Shown piece by piece: positions 33,297 through 41,285 of a stretch of DNA of 46,252 nt. This DNA is from Nitrospirota bacterium (GTDB lineage: Bacteria; Nitrospirota; JACRHJ01), in assembly GCA_016212105.1 (NCBI GenBank), contig JACRHJ010000016.1:1-46252 (forward strand), read 5' to 3'. Position numbers and translations under genes: made by a program. How positions within the stretch are numbered: position 1 is the stretch's first letter; every line of letters starts with the position of its first letter. The notes under the pieces are model-generated. The model was not told where the DNA came from. It did not search any database and saw nothing but the letters and a program-made list of their open reading frames with translations.

Positions 33297-33445
33297 CTTG
33301 GAAAAGACGCAAGCATTGTAAGGGTAAAATAATCTTCTATATCAGGTAGTTGGCCAGATTTCTAAGGTCGGTAGCCAACTTACGATTTTTGTCCAAAGAA
33401 TTCACACGGCAGGGGTCGCATGTTCGAAACCCGCATCGCCTACCA
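33297..33445 (+). repeat. Island right end, homologous to 44434-44564
   Basis: CTTGGAAAAGACGCAAGCAT starts a stretch that continues through TAGTTGGCCAGATTT and GCCAACTTACGATTTTTGTCC into the tRNA 3' copy. The reverse complement of 44434-44564 aligns along it with scattered differences and one gap that removes the AAAGAATTCACAC part. Confidence 0.85.
33401..33445 (+). repeat. Attachment repeat attR (diverged tRNA-Val 3' half)
   Basis: TTCACACGGCAGGGGTCGCA begins this copy, which ends GCATCGCCTACCA. It has no 5' tRNA half, and the T-stem no longer pairs well, as expected of a displaced tRNA end free to drift. Confidence 0.85.
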
Positions 33446-33453
33446 TATTTCAC

Positions 33454-33494
33454 AGAGGGTTACAGGTTTCCTGTAACCCTCTGTAACCCTTTTT
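33454..33494 (+). terminator. Hairpin after attR, probable original tRNA-Val terminator
   Basis: AGAGGGTTACAGG-TTT-CCTGTAACCCTCT is a perfect 13-bp stem, followed by GTAACCCTTTTT. The remaining spacer to 33632 shows no gene. Confidence 0.75.
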
Positions 33495-33632
33495 CATTTG
33501 TAATGTGCGGAGAACACATGCAAATGCTTTTCGGATACGCTGCGAATGTATTTGCGTTGCAGTCTCCAACCCGCTATAATTTTCCGTGGAGGCTTCAGCC
33601 GGGACGACAGGTAATTATATGGGGGCTACCAT

Positions 33633-34169
33633 ATGAAATTCTTCAGGTGCGAGATATGCGGCGAGGTGTACATGGGGAAGTCAAGGCCGTCCAACTGTCC
33701 GCACTGCGGCGCGCTGGGCAAGTACCTGGTGCCTGCCGCCGACTGGACGGACGAGAACCTGAGCATCACGGAGCTGTCGGACGTGTCGAGGTCGAACCTC
33801 GAAAAGGCGCTCCAGCTCGAGGTCAACAACGCGCCGTTTTACCGGGACGCCTCGGCGAATGCGAAGACCGTCGAGCTTCAGGGCGTCTTCAAGGCGCTCG
33901 GAAAGGTCGAGGCGGAGCACGCGTCGCTGGTCAGAAAGATACTCGGATGCGAGTTCCCCAAGCCGGAGCCGGGCCGCGAGATGGCGACGAAGGACGACAC
34001 CGAGAACCTGCGCATCGCACACGAGCGCGAGGTTTTCGCCGCCGGTTTTTACAAGCGCGCCTCGATGAACGCGGCCGAGCCGAGGGTCAAGAAGGTGTTC
34101 CTCGCGCTGTCCGAGATAGAGACCGACCATATAAATCTGGAAGAAGACTTCATGAACGGCGGCAAATGA
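33633..34169 (+). CDS. Rubrerythrin with N-terminal rubredoxin domain (reverse type)
   Basis: A 178-residue non-haem iron protein expected to reduce peroxide. A rubredoxin-like Fe(Cys)4 site is at the N-terminus (C6, C9, C22, C25: CEICG and CPHCG). It is followed by a four-helix diiron domain with ExxH-type ligands in EVNNAPFY, VEAEHASL, AHEREVFAAGFY and EIETDHINLE. In classical rubrerythrin the rubredoxin part is C-terminal, so this is the reversed order. It is GC-rich and chromosomal in style, and is the first gene after the island. It suggests anaerobic or microaerobic life. Confidence 0.9.
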   Translation: MKFFRCEICGEVYMGKSRPSNCPHCGALGKYLVPAADWTDENLSITELSDVSRSNLEKALQLEVNNAPFYRDASANAKTVELQGVFKALGKVEAEHASLVRKILGCEFPKPEPGREMATKDDTENLRIAHEREVFAAGFYKRASMNAAEPRVKKVFLALSEIETDHINLEEDFMNGGK

Positions 34170-34235
34170 AGAATATGGACACCCCCAGCCCCCTTCCCCC
34201 TCCCCCGCAGGTGGGGAGGGGAAGAAAGAATACAA

Positions 34236-35594
34236 ATGAAGAAGCTCACCTGTTTTAAAGCGTACGACCTCCGGGGCCGTGTGCCGGACGAGATAAACGA
34301 GGACATCGCGTACCGGCTCGGGCGCGCGTACGCGGGCGTAGTCGGGCCGGGGCCGGTGGTCGTCGGGCGCGACATACGCCTCACAAGCGGGCCGCTCGCG
34401 GACGCGCTCGCGCGAGGGCTCAACGACTCCGGCCGGGACGTCATCGACATCGGCCTCTGCGGCACCGAGCAGGTCTACTTCTCGACGCAGTACCTTGGTG
34501 CCGCGGGCGGGATAATGGTCACCGCGAGCCACAACCCCAGGGACTACAACGGCATGAAGCTCGTCCGCGAGGACGCGCGCCCCATCAGCGGCGATACCGG
34601 CCTCAGGGACATCGAGGCCGCGGTCTCGGCAGACGGGCCGCCCCCGCCGCCGGTCGCAAAGCTAGGCACGATTACGAAGCGCGACACGATGTCCGAGTAC
34701 ATAGACCGCCTCCTGACGTTCATTGACTGGGCGAAGCCGCCGCGCTTCAAGGTCGTCGCCAATGCCGGCAACGGATGCGCCGGGCCTGTCATGGAAATGC
34801 TCGAAAAGCGCCTGCCGCTGGACTTTATAAAACTCCAGTACGAGCCGGACGGCGAGTTCCCGAACGGCGTGCCGAACCCGCTCCTGCCGGAGAACCGGGA
34901 GCCGACCGTGCGCGCCGTTCTGGAGTCCGGCGCGGACATAGGCCTCGCGTGGGACGGGGACTTCGACCGCTGCTTCTTCTTCGACGAGAAGGGCGGTTTT
35001 GTCGAGGGCTACTACATGGTCGGGCTGCTTGCTGAGGCCGCGCTCGCGCGCCACCCCGGCGCGGCGATAATACACGACCCGCGTCTGACATGGAACACCG
35101 TCGAGATGGTGGCGGAAGCCGGCGGCCGGCCGGTGATGTCCAAGACCGGCCACGCCTTCATCAAGGAACGTATGCGCGCCGAGGACGCGGTTTACGGCGG
35201 CGAAATGTCCGCGCACCACTACTTCCGTGAGTTCGCCTACTGCGACACAGGGATGGTGCCGTGGCTGCTCGTCCTTGAGCTTATGGCGAAGACAGGCAAG
35301 TCCCTCTCCTCGCTCATTGCGGAGCGCGCCGCGCGCTACCCGGTCAGCGGGGAGATTAACAGGAAGATTGCCGACCCGGCTTCCGCGATTCGCAAGGTCG
35401 AGGAACGTTACGCGCCGGGCGCGTTGTCCGTGGATTATACCGACGGCGTGAGCATAGAGTTTCCGAAATGGCGGTTCAACCTGCGGATGTCGAACACCGA
35501 GCCGCTCGTGCGGCTGAACGTCGAGGCGCGGGGGGACAGGGCGCTTATGGAGGAGAAGACTGGGGAGTTGCTGGGGATGCTGGATGGGGTGTAG
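34236..35594 (+). CDS. Phosphomannomutase/phosphoglucomutase
   Basis: A 452-residue alpha-D-phosphohexomutase interconverting hexose 1- and 6-phosphates for sugar-nucleotide and envelope synthesis. The catalytic phosphoserine is Ser98 ([11 protein letters not shown]), the metal loop DGDFDR at 240-245, the sugar-binding loop GEMSAHHYF, and the phosphate-binding loop RMSNTEP near the C-terminus. The HHYF and the overall length fit the ManB/AlgC branch. The gene is preceded by a C-rich spacer. It stands alone, so the preferred sugar cannot be decided. Confidence 0.93.
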   Translation: MKKLTCFKAYDLRGRVPDEINEDIAYRLGRAYAGVVGPGPVVVGRDIRLTSGPLADALARGLNDSGRDVIDIGLCGTEQVYFSTQYLGAAGGIMVTASHNPRDYNGMKLVREDARPISGDTGLRDIEAAVSADGPPPPPVAKLGTITKRDTMSEYIDRLLTFIDWAKPPRFKVVANAGNGCAGPVMEMLEKRLPLDFIKLQYEPDGEFPNGVPNPLLPENREPTVRAVLESGADIGLAWDGDFDRCFFFDEKGGFVEGYYMVGLLAEAALARHPGAAIIHDPRLTWNTVEMVAEAGGRPVMSKTGHAFIKERMRAEDAVYGGEMSAHHYFREFAYCDTGMVPWLLVLELMAKTGKSLSSLIAERAARYPVSGEINRKIADPASAIRKVEERYAPGALSVDYTDGVSIEFPKWRFNLRMSNTEPLVRLNVEARGDRALMEEKTGELLGMLDGV

Positions 35595-35604
35595 GTGAGA
35601 GTAG

Positions 35605-36147
35605 CTAAAAATCAGAAGGATGCCACCGTCTCCTTCTACCAGTGGCCCACACTATATTTGCGCCATATTCGATGCCTCTAAAATCAATCAATTCGGGCCA
35701 ATCTCTGTGCACGCTGTTTATTCGAGGGGTTATTAGATCTGTCTTCCACCAGCGGTTAAGCACGGTTACTGTTCTGTCAGGCGGGTTTGAGGTTTTTTTC
35801 TCGTTAATTTCCACGGGAAGGAAATATGCATGAGCCCATTCTGCATAATCTAATCGCGGGTCTGTAGTTTTTGTTTTCTTACCCGGCACTCCGTTGGTGA
35901 CAACCTCACCTAACCAAATCTTTCTTTCACGCGTAACCAATTCGATGCACTCGTGCGACGAACAGACTCGTGAAGACAAATCATTGGCAATGCCGATATA
36001 CTGTAACTTTGATTCGGACTTTTGGTTTTTCTTTTTACCGATAACCATATAAAGACCAGAATCAAACTGACCTTTTGCAGCTTTTGTTGCAGCTTCAAGC
36101 GTATATGGGCCAAACCAGTCGACAACAATTGCCAGATGTTTCTTCAT
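35605..36147 (-). CDS. Predicted GIY-YIG-like nuclease domain protein
   Basis: A 180-residue protein, AT-rich between GC-rich neighbours. GLY at 31-33 and YIG at 50-52, followed by IANDLSSR and a conserved-type Glu (E103, YAEWAHAYF), fit a divergent GIY-YIG core of about 100 residues. A basic C-terminal part rich in Trp/Arg follows. AGGA precedes ATG 36147. No homing-endonuclease or repair partner is adjacent. The composition suggests recent acquisition. Function is inferred from the motif only. Confidence 0.62.
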   Translation of the reverse strand: MKKHLAIVVDWFGPYTLEAATKAAKGQFDSGLYMVIGKKKNQKSESKLQYIGIANDLSSRVCSSHECIELVTRERKIWLGEVVTNGVPGKKTKTTDPRLDYAEWAHAYFLPVEINEKKTSNPPDRTVTVLNRWWKTDLITPRINSVHRDWPELIDFRGIEYGANIVWATGRRRRWHPSDF

Positions 36148-36188
36148 GTAGTTCCTATTGTAGTTTTAGCGAATCTGAAAGCAATAAA

Positions 36189-36223
36189 GTCGTTGGATTT
36201 CCGCCTTCGCGGGAATGACGGAG
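36189..36223. repeat. Dispersed repeat with TTCCGCCTTCGCGGGAA core
   Basis: GTCGTTGGATTTCCGCCTTC starts a minus-oriented, slightly decayed copy of the CATTCCCGC-family repeat (compare 3411, 10330, 20659, 46160). It is followed by a GGGCGCAGTTAACTGCGCCC palindrome at about 36238-36257. Confidence 0.85.
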
Positions 36224-36313
36224 TGCAATAATGTGCGGGCGCAGTTAACTGCGCCCCTACAATATCGTATACAGGCGGATTCTTCGTTTCACTCAGAATG
36301 ACAACCTTATCCC

Positions 36314-36371
36314 GCGATGCGGGATACCTATTACTCCCCTCTCCTCCCGGGAGAGGGGCCGGGGGTGAGGG
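36314..36371. repeat. Inverted copy of the repeat at 4727-4783
   Basis: CGCGATGCGGGATACCTATT starts a copy that, when reverse complemented, matches 4727-4783 nearly base for base, with the same GAGTAATAGGT middle. It lies immediately after the tldD stop. Confidence 0.88.
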
Positions 36372-36377
36372 AGCGCC

Positions 36378-37763
36378 TTACCCCAGCCTCGCCTTCAGCT
36401 TGAGGAAAGGCCCGCCGTCCGTAACCTTCACCCACTCCTTGTGACCCTTGCCGCAGTAGCCGAGGCCGAATATGCTCGCGGTATCCCCGACCATGCTGAT
36501 GGACTGGAGCAGCTCCGGGACGTAGCCGGTGACTATTACCGGCGTGTGCACCCTGCCGGTAAGCTTCCCGTCAAGTATCTCTTCCGCGATGTAGCCCTCC
36601 AACTGGATGCCCCAGCCCTTGGGGTCCTCCATGCCGTTCGACGGGTGCGTAAGCAGGTAGCCGGACTTTATGCTCGCCACCATCTCCTCGAAGCTGTTCG
36701 TGCCCGGCCCGAAGAATGTGTTCGTCATCCGGGCGTAGGCCTTCCTCTCGTAGGACTCGCGCCGCCCGTTGGCCGTGCGGACAAGGCCGAGGCGGGTCGC
36801 CGAGTTAAGCTCGGTGATTGGCGAGACGAGTATCCCGTCCTTGATTATCTGCGTGCGCGAGGCAAGCTGGCCCTCGTGGTCGAAGAAGAAGCTTGCCGCC
36901 TCGCCCGGCTCGGCGGGCGAGTCGAACATGTTGACGAGGTCTGATCCGACCCGCTTGCCCAAATACTCCGCGCCCCGGCAGCGGTCCTTGAGGAACATGT
37001 CGGACTCTGTGCCGTGGCCGAAGGCCTCGTGCGCGGTGATGCCAGCGAACTCCGGCGAGAATATGCAGTCGTAGTACCCCGGCGCGAGCCTCGGCGCGTT
37101 AAGGATGCGGCCGCAGTCGTGCACGAGTTCCGCGAACTTTGCAGCCGGGATGGTAGAGTTCTCGTACCCGCCCTGCTTCGAGTCGCCCGCGTGGAGCTGG
37201 GCGTTGTCGTCCCCGTCCCGCATCACCGCCTGTATCACCGCCTGCCCGCGCTTGAGGTCCTGGAACAGGGCCTTGTTCCGGTTGACGTAAAGCTCGCGGT
37301 TCCGCGTGTGCGCGTATATCGCGGCCGCGTTGACGATGCGGCTGTCCATGCCCTGAAGCTTCTCGCGGTATACCGAGCAGCGGTTGACCTTGTCCGAGAG
37401 CGATATGGATTCGTTGGGGATTACCTCAGGCACCTCGAAGTCCCGCTCGATTGCCGGGCCGGGGTCGATGGTCACGTCTCCGTCTATGCCGGAAAGCTCG
37501 GCCAACCGCACCAGCTCCTTAGCGGCCTTGCGCAGGCTGTCGGGTGTCAGGTCGCCGGTCGAGTACTCCAGAAAATGCCGGCCGGTGAAAGCGGTGAATA
37601 CCACGCCCCTCGACGGGTCGAGCGGCTCGACACGGGACTCCTTCGTCATGACGACGACCCGCTCCCCGATCGTCTCCATGGCGAGCGCGCATGCGTACGG
37701 CACCTTTTTCTCCATTCCGGAGACTATCTCTTTAAGCGTGGATTTCAGTGTGTATATGTTCAT
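36378..37763 (-). CDS. TldD-family metalloprotease
   Basis: A 461-residue member of the TldD/PmbA family, zinc proteases that act on unfolded or modified peptides, as with microcin B17 and CcdA in E. coli. The metal motif HEAFGHGTE is at 245-253 (H245, E246, H250), and the C-terminal GYCGKGHKEWVKVTDGGP segment is typical for TldD rather than TldE. No TldE/PmbA partner lies next to it. It starts at ATG 37763, divergent from the PfpI gene, with 89 bp between them. Confidence 0.92.
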   Translation of the reverse strand: MNIYTLKSTLKEIVSGMEKKVPYACALAMETIGERVVVMTKESRVEPLDPSRGVVFTAFTGRHFLEYSTGDLTPDSLRKAAKELVRLAELSGIDGDVTIDPGPAIERDFEVPEVIPNESISLSDKVNRCSVYREKLQGMDSRIVNAAAIYAHTRNRELYVNRNKALFQDLKRGQAVIQAVMRDGDDNAQLHAGDSKQGGYENSTIPAAKFAELVHDCGRILNAPRLAPGYYDCIFSPEFAGITAHEAFGHGTESDMFLKDRCRGAEYLGKRVGSDLVNMFDSPAEPGEAASFFFDHEGQLASRTQIIKDGILVSPITELNSATRLGLVRTANGRRESYERKAYARMTNTFFGPGTNSFEEMVASIKSGYLLTHPSNGMEDPKGWGIQLEGYIAEEILDGKLTGRVHTPVIVTGYVPELLQSISMVGDTASIFGLGYCGKGHKEWVKVTDGGPFLKLKARLG

Positions 37764-37793
37764 GAAAGCAATTATGGCGGGTCAGAGGCCGGT

Positions 37794-37822
37794 TTGTCAA
37801 GCCATTTGGGCGGTGGTATACT
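37794..37822 (+). promoter_or_regulatory. Sigma-70-type promoter of the PfpI-like gene
   Basis: TTGTCA (37794-37799), a 17-bp spacer and TATACT (37817-37822), 30 bp before the ATG, with GGAGG in between. Confidence 0.8.
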
Positions 37823-37852
37823 AAATACAAGCATAGCAATGGAGGTAGGGAC

Positions 37853-38395
37853 ATGAAAGCGCTTATAATGGCCGCGGACGGGTTCGAGGACATGGAACTC
37901 CATTACCCGCTCTACAGGCTGAAGGAGGAGGGCTGGGACGTCACTATCGCTGGCCCGTACAAGGGCATAATGACCGGCAAGCACGGCTACACCACGCTCG
38001 CGGACACGACCTTCTCTAAGCTCGTACCAAAAGAGTACGACCTGCTCGTCATACCGGGCGGGAAGGCGCCGGAGGCGGTCCGGCTGGACATGGACGCGCT
38101 GAAGACGGTGAAGCGGTTCATGGGCGAGGACAGGCCGGTCGCGGCTATATGCCACGGCCTGCAGGTGCTTGTCTCGGCGGAGACGCTCGAGGGGCGGAAG
38201 GCGACCTGCTGGAAGGGCATCAGGGACGACATACTTGCGGCCGGAGCGATGTATACAGACTCCGAGGTGGTCGTGGACGGGAACCTCGTCACGTCGAGGA
38301 TGCCGGACGACCTGCCCGCCTTCATGCGCGAGGTCTTCAGGCTCGCGGCGAAGGCCGGCATCAAGGCGACCGCCAAACTGAAAAAGGCGGCGTAG
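37853..38395 (+). CDS. DJ-1/PfpI family protein
   Basis: A 180-residue cytoplasmic protein of the class I glutamine amidotransferase-like fold. The nucleophile elbow is AICHG with Cys100 and His101, and the conserved acid is Glu12 (GFEDME). VIPGGKAPEAVR and the length fit the PfpI/YhbO branch, known for stress-related protease, glyoxalase or deglycase activity; which applies here cannot be decided. GGAGG precedes ATG 37853, and a consensus-like promoter lies at 37794-37822. An intrinsic terminator follows 31 bp after the stop, so it is monocistronic. Confidence 0.9.
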   Translation: MKALIMAADGFEDMELHYPLYRLKEEGWDVTIAGPYKGIMTGKHGYTTLADTTFSKLVPKEYDLLVIPGGKAPEAVRLDMDALKTVKRFMGEDRPVAAICHGLQVLVSAETLEGRKATCWKGIRDDILAAGAMYTDSEVVVDGNLVTSRMPDDLPAFMREVFRLAAKAGIKATAKLKKAA

Positions 38396-38426
38396 GCCAA
38401 GGTATTCGGCGAAATCTACTGGCCAG

Positions 38427-38450
38427 GGCGGGGATTCCCCGCCTTTTTTT
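38427..38450 (+). terminator. Intrinsic terminator after the PfpI-like gene
   Basis: GGCGGGG-ATT-CCCCGCC followed by seven T. Confidence 0.93.
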
Positions 38451-38594
38451 GTTGCAAACGTGCCGGGGATGCGCTTAAATATCATAGTATCGGTTATCAT
38501 TCCTGCGGCCTTGTTTGTCATTCCGAGCGAAGTCGAGGAATCTGCTTTTTTGTAGAGAGGCCTGCACCCCATGCGGGATGACAGTCCTCAAGAC

Positions 38595-38674
38595 TGTCAT
38601 TGCGAGGAGCCGCAGGCGACGCGGCAATCTCATCCTTTAAGAACTGAGATTGCCGCGCTTCGCTCGCAATGACA
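38595..38674. repeat. 80-bp MITE-like inverted repeat, copy B
   Basis: TGTCATTGCGAGGAGCCGCA and CGCTCGCAATGACA form the ends and GCGGCAATCTC / GAGATTGCCGC the inner pair. It is the same element as 11866-11945. The rest of 38451-38772 holds repeat-like strings and no gene. Confidence 0.92.
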
Positions 38675-38772
38675 ACGAGGGCCTGCACGCGCTTCGCTTG
38701 GTACGGCCCCTACCGTGAAAAACAACAAGCGTCGGCCGTAATCCGCGTATTTGCATTATCAGAGGTATCCTC

Positions 38773-40167
38773 TTGGACCAGAAAAGCAACATGTTCGCCG
38801 GCCGTGAACGGTACGGCCTCCTGGTGATGTCCGCGCTCGTGGTCGTGCTCGCCTTCTGGTCGCTCCGTGACAACGAGGAAAAGAACGGCTTTACCCCGGA
38901 CGGCTTCGCGCCAGCGGACTTCAGCATGGTCGTGGAGCGCGTCCTGCCGTCTATGGTCGAGATTGACAACCTGAATCTCGCGGTCCACCCGGAGATCTCC
39001 GGCCTCGAAGGCATAGTCGAGGTGCCGCAGGCGAGCGCGGGTTCCGGCTTCTTCATCGGCAAGGACGGCCTGATACTGACAAACTACCACGTCGTGGACG
39101 GGGCGGAGGCTCTGAAGGTCACGACGTCGGAGCGCAAGATATATGACGCAGAGCTTGTCGGCGCGGACGCCTTCGCGGACATAGCCCTAATAAAGATAAA
39201 GCCCGACTTCAAGGTCGTCCCCGCGACGCTCGGCGACTCAGCCCGCCTGAAGGCCGGCCAGTGGGTGCTCGCCATGGGCAACCCGCTCGGGCTCCTGTTC
39301 TTCACCTCCGCCGGGATAGTCTCCGGATTCGGCCCGCCAGGACCTAACTACATCGGCTTCTTCGACTTCATCCAGACCGACGCGAACATAGAGCCGGGCA
39401 ACTCCGGCGGCCCGCTTCTGGACACTCACGGCCGTGTCGTCGGGATAAACAACGCGTACATGGGGCCGGGCACCGGCATCGGCTTCGCCATCCCGATCAA
39501 CCGTGCGAAGGACATAGTCGCCCAGCTCCAGAAGGACGGCAAGGTCACGCGCGGCTTTCTCGGCGTCGTCGGACAGCCGCTTACGCCCGGCCTCGCCGAA
39601 CGGCTCGGGCTCCAGGACGTGAGCGGCGCGCTCATCAGCGACGTCCTCGCGGACAGCCCGGCCGGGAGCGCGGGCGGGCTGAAGGCGGGCGACGTCGTGC
39701 TGGACTGGAACGGGGAGCCGGTAAAGGACTACCGCGGCTTCCAGGAGAAGATATACACCACCGCGCCCGGCACGAAGGTGGACCTGCGTGTCGTGCGGGA
39801 CAGGAAGTACGAAGGCGTTACCGTCACGCTCGGCGAGCTTGAGGCGCACTCCGTAATAAAGGAGCGCGTGATAAAGCAGTGCGGTATAACGTTGCAGGAG
39901 GTAGACTCGAAGGTCGCGGGCAGGTTCGGCGCGCCGCGTTCGACCGGAGGGTTGCTGGTGCTGAAGGTCACGCCCGGCTGTCCCGCATACGAAGGGGGCC
40001 TGCGCTTCGGCGACATTATAAAGAAGGTCGAGGGCATGCCTATCTCGACCATCGGCGAGTTCTACCGGCAGTATTCGAGCGTCAGGCGCGGCAGCCAGGT
40101 ACTGATTCAGGTCCTGCGCGGGGGCAGGCCGGTGTTCATCACGATCGAGCAGGTGGCGGAAGGGTAG
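38773..40167 (+). CDS. HtrA/Deg-type serine protease with two PDZ domains
   Basis: A 464-residue envelope protease. An uncleaved signal anchor (about 14-30) places it in the periplasm. The trypsin-like domain has the full triad His106 (TNYHVVDG), Asp136 (ADIALI) and Ser211 (GNSGGPL). Two PDZ domains follow (about 265-360 and 375-460, the second with GLRFGDIIKKVEGMPI). The start is TTG 38773 with AGAGG upstream; ATG 38791 is an alternative. It resembles DegP/DegQ/DegS for quality control of exported proteins. It differs from DegS by having two PDZ domains. Confidence 0.93.
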   Translation: MDQKSNMFAGRERYGLLVMSALVVVLAFWSLRDNEEKNGFTPDGFAPADFSMVVERVLPSMVEIDNLNLAVHPEISGLEGIVEVPQASAGSGFFIGKDGLILTNYHVVDGAEALKVTTSERKIYDAELVGADAFADIALIKIKPDFKVVPATLGDSARLKAGQWVLAMGNPLGLLFFTSAGIVSGFGPPGPNYIGFFDFIQTDANIEPGNSGGPLLDTHGRVVGINNAYMGPGTGIGFAIPINRAKDIVAQLQKDGKVTRGFLGVVGQPLTPGLAERLGLQDVSGALISDVLADSPAGSAGGLKAGDVVLDWNGEPVKDYRGFQEKIYTTAPGTKVDLRVVRDRKYEGVTVTLGELEAHSVIKERVIKQCGITLQEVDSKVAGRFGAPRSTGGLLVLKVTPGCPAYEGGLRFGDIIKKVEGMPISTIGEFYRQYSSVRRGSQVLIQVLRGGRPVFITIEQVAEG

Positions 40168-40303
40168 AGGAGTAACGGTTGAACTGTAATGCGAAATATG
40201 TCCGCGATTACGTCCGTCTACCCTTGTTCGGGCTGAACAGGCGAAAACTCCCTTGATGTGGCCTGTCCTGGCCCACCCAGGCCGGGGCAGGTTCAGGTTT
40301 TGC

Positions 40304-40531
40304 TTATTCTCTCGTCATGTGCCCGAGGTGCCACTGGCCGCAGAAGCCGCACCTGTACGGATGGACCTCGCCCATCTGCTCCCCGTACACCTGCTGGATG
40401 CCTATCATGGCCAGGGCATCCGCCTCCGACCTGTACCTCTTCTTGCCGGTGCAGGACCTGTCCCTGTGCGACGGGTCCTGAGGCCTGTTTTGTCGCCGCT
40501 TTTTTATGATGCCCGCCATATTGAAGGTCAT
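40304..40531 (-). CDS. Small Cys/His-containing protein
   Basis: 75 residues from ATG 40531 (40519 is also possible). The N-terminal half is very basic (IIKKRRQNRPQDPSHRDR), followed by KKRYRSEADALAMIG and a putative zinc site YRCGFCGQWHLGH (CxxC...HxxxH). Small proteins with this YxCxxCxxWHL end are common, but their function is unknown to me. A promoter-like TTGACT-N18-TACAAT lies just upstream (40559-40588), and it would leave a short leader. It is divergent from the tetR-type gene. Confidence 0.65.
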   Translation of the reverse strand: MTFNMAGIIKKRRQNRPQDPSHRDRSCTGKKRYRSEADALAMIGIQQVYGEQMGEVHPYRCGFCGQWHLGHMTRE

Positions 40532-40558
40532 GAACTCATAGCGCTTTCCCGGAAAGAC

Positions 40559-40588
40559 ATTGTAATACAACTTCGGATTTCGAGTCAA
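40559..40588 (-). promoter_or_regulatory. Sigma-70-type promoter of the small Cys/His gene
   Basis: On the minus strand TTGACT (40588-40583), an 18-bp spacer and TACAAT (40564-40559). It argues against the longer in-frame TTG start at 40588. Confidence 0.65.
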
Positions 40589-40622
40589 CTCCCTTGTCCC
40601 CGCCGCGTCCCGATGAAATTTC

Positions 40623-40670
40623 TTGACATTGTAACCCGCGTGGGCCTATTATGTTAGTGTATACTAACAT
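40623..40670 (+). promoter_or_regulatory. tetR-type promoter and operator
   Basis: TTGACA (40623-40628), an 18-bp spacer, and TATTAT (40647-40652). Overlapping its downstream edge is ATGTTAGT-GTAT-ACTAACAT (40651-40670), a perfect 8-bp inverted repeat, as expected of an autoregulated TetR operator. The transcript would cover the regulator and the exporter genes. Confidence 0.85.
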
Positions 40671-40682
40671 TGCGGGGCGCGG

Positions 40683-41285
40683 ATGGCGAAGAAGGACACA
40701 AAGACCAGGCAGGCCGAGATAGCCGGAATGGCGATAGACATCATCGGAGAGATGGGCGTGAGCGGCCTGACAACGGCGAGGCTGGCCGAAAGGCTTTCCA
40801 TGTCGGAGCCAAACCTGTACAGGCATTTCCGCGACAAGGAGGCCATCCTGTCCGCCGTCATAGACGAGCTTGGCGCGCTGCTCATGGACAGCGCGGGGCG
40901 GATAGCCGGCGAGGACTTGCCGCCGGACGAAAAGCTGCGGCTCATCATGGAGAACCATATGGAAGTGGTGGAGAAAAGGGCCGGCCTGCCGAGGCTGGTA
41001 TTCTCCGAGGACATGCATGTCAGGTATCCCGCGCTCAGGGACAAGCTGACGGGACGCATAGGCGGCTATCTGCTGACTATCGAGAAGGTAATCGGCGAGG
41101 GAATCGAAGACGGGACGTTCCGCATGGAAACAAGCCCGAAGGAGACCGCGAGGACGTACCTGGGCATGGTCCAGTTCGCCGCGATGCGGTGGTCACTGTG
41201 TGGCTTCTCCTTCTCGCTCAAGGATGAGGGCGGGCGTCTTTGGGCAAACTTCCACCGGATGATAAGGGACGAGAGGAAGGCATGA
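40683..41285 (+). CDS. TetR/AcrR-family transcriptional regulator
   Basis: A 200-residue regulator with the N-terminal TetR helix-turn-helix (LTTARLAERLSMSEPNLYRHF, about 29-49) and a helical ligand-binding C-terminal domain. It starts at ATG 40683, 13 bp after the palindromic operator it probably binds. Its TGA overlaps the ATG of the membrane-fusion gene, so it heads a four-gene operon with an ABC exporter. The ligand is unknown and is likely a substrate of that exporter. Confidence 0.93.
   Translation: MAKKDTKTRQAEIAGMAIDIIGEMGVSGLTTARLAERLSMSEPNLYRHFRDKEAILSAVIDELGALLMDSAGRIAGEDLPPDEKLRLIMENHMEVVEKRAGLPRLVFSEDMHVRYPALRDKLTGRIGGYLLTIEKVIGEGIEDGTFRMETSPKETARTYLGMVQFAAMRWSLCGFSFSLKDEGGRLWANFHRMIRDERKA

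Larger units (their letters stand above)
22936..33445. mobile_element. tRNA-Val-integrated defence island, about 10.5 kb, no integrase
   Basis: The segment is bounded by direct repeats of the tRNA-Val 3' half. It carries a phage-type repressor region, a Ner-like gene, a broken phage early gene, a DUF1998 helicase fragment with a RecB/Cas4-like nuclease, an AbiE pair, a split TOTE primase-helicase and a Fic gene. Most genes are AT-richer than the chromosome on both sides. No integrase, recombinase or transposase frame is visible, so the island is probably degraded or was mobilised in trans. A 13-bp-stem hairpin after the right repeat (33454-33494) is likely the original tRNA terminator. Confidence 0.8.

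Noticed and set aside
33401..33445. A second tRNA-Val gene
   Set aside because: The 5' half is absent and the T-stem is mispaired; it is an attachment-site copy.
22936..33445. A complete prophage
   Set aside because: No integrase, transposase, replication, head, tail or lysis genes are visible; only an early regulatory module remains.
33350..34258. 302-codon plus-strand frame over the island end and rubrerythrin gene
   Set aside because: It runs through the att repeat and shadows the rubrerythrin gene in another frame.
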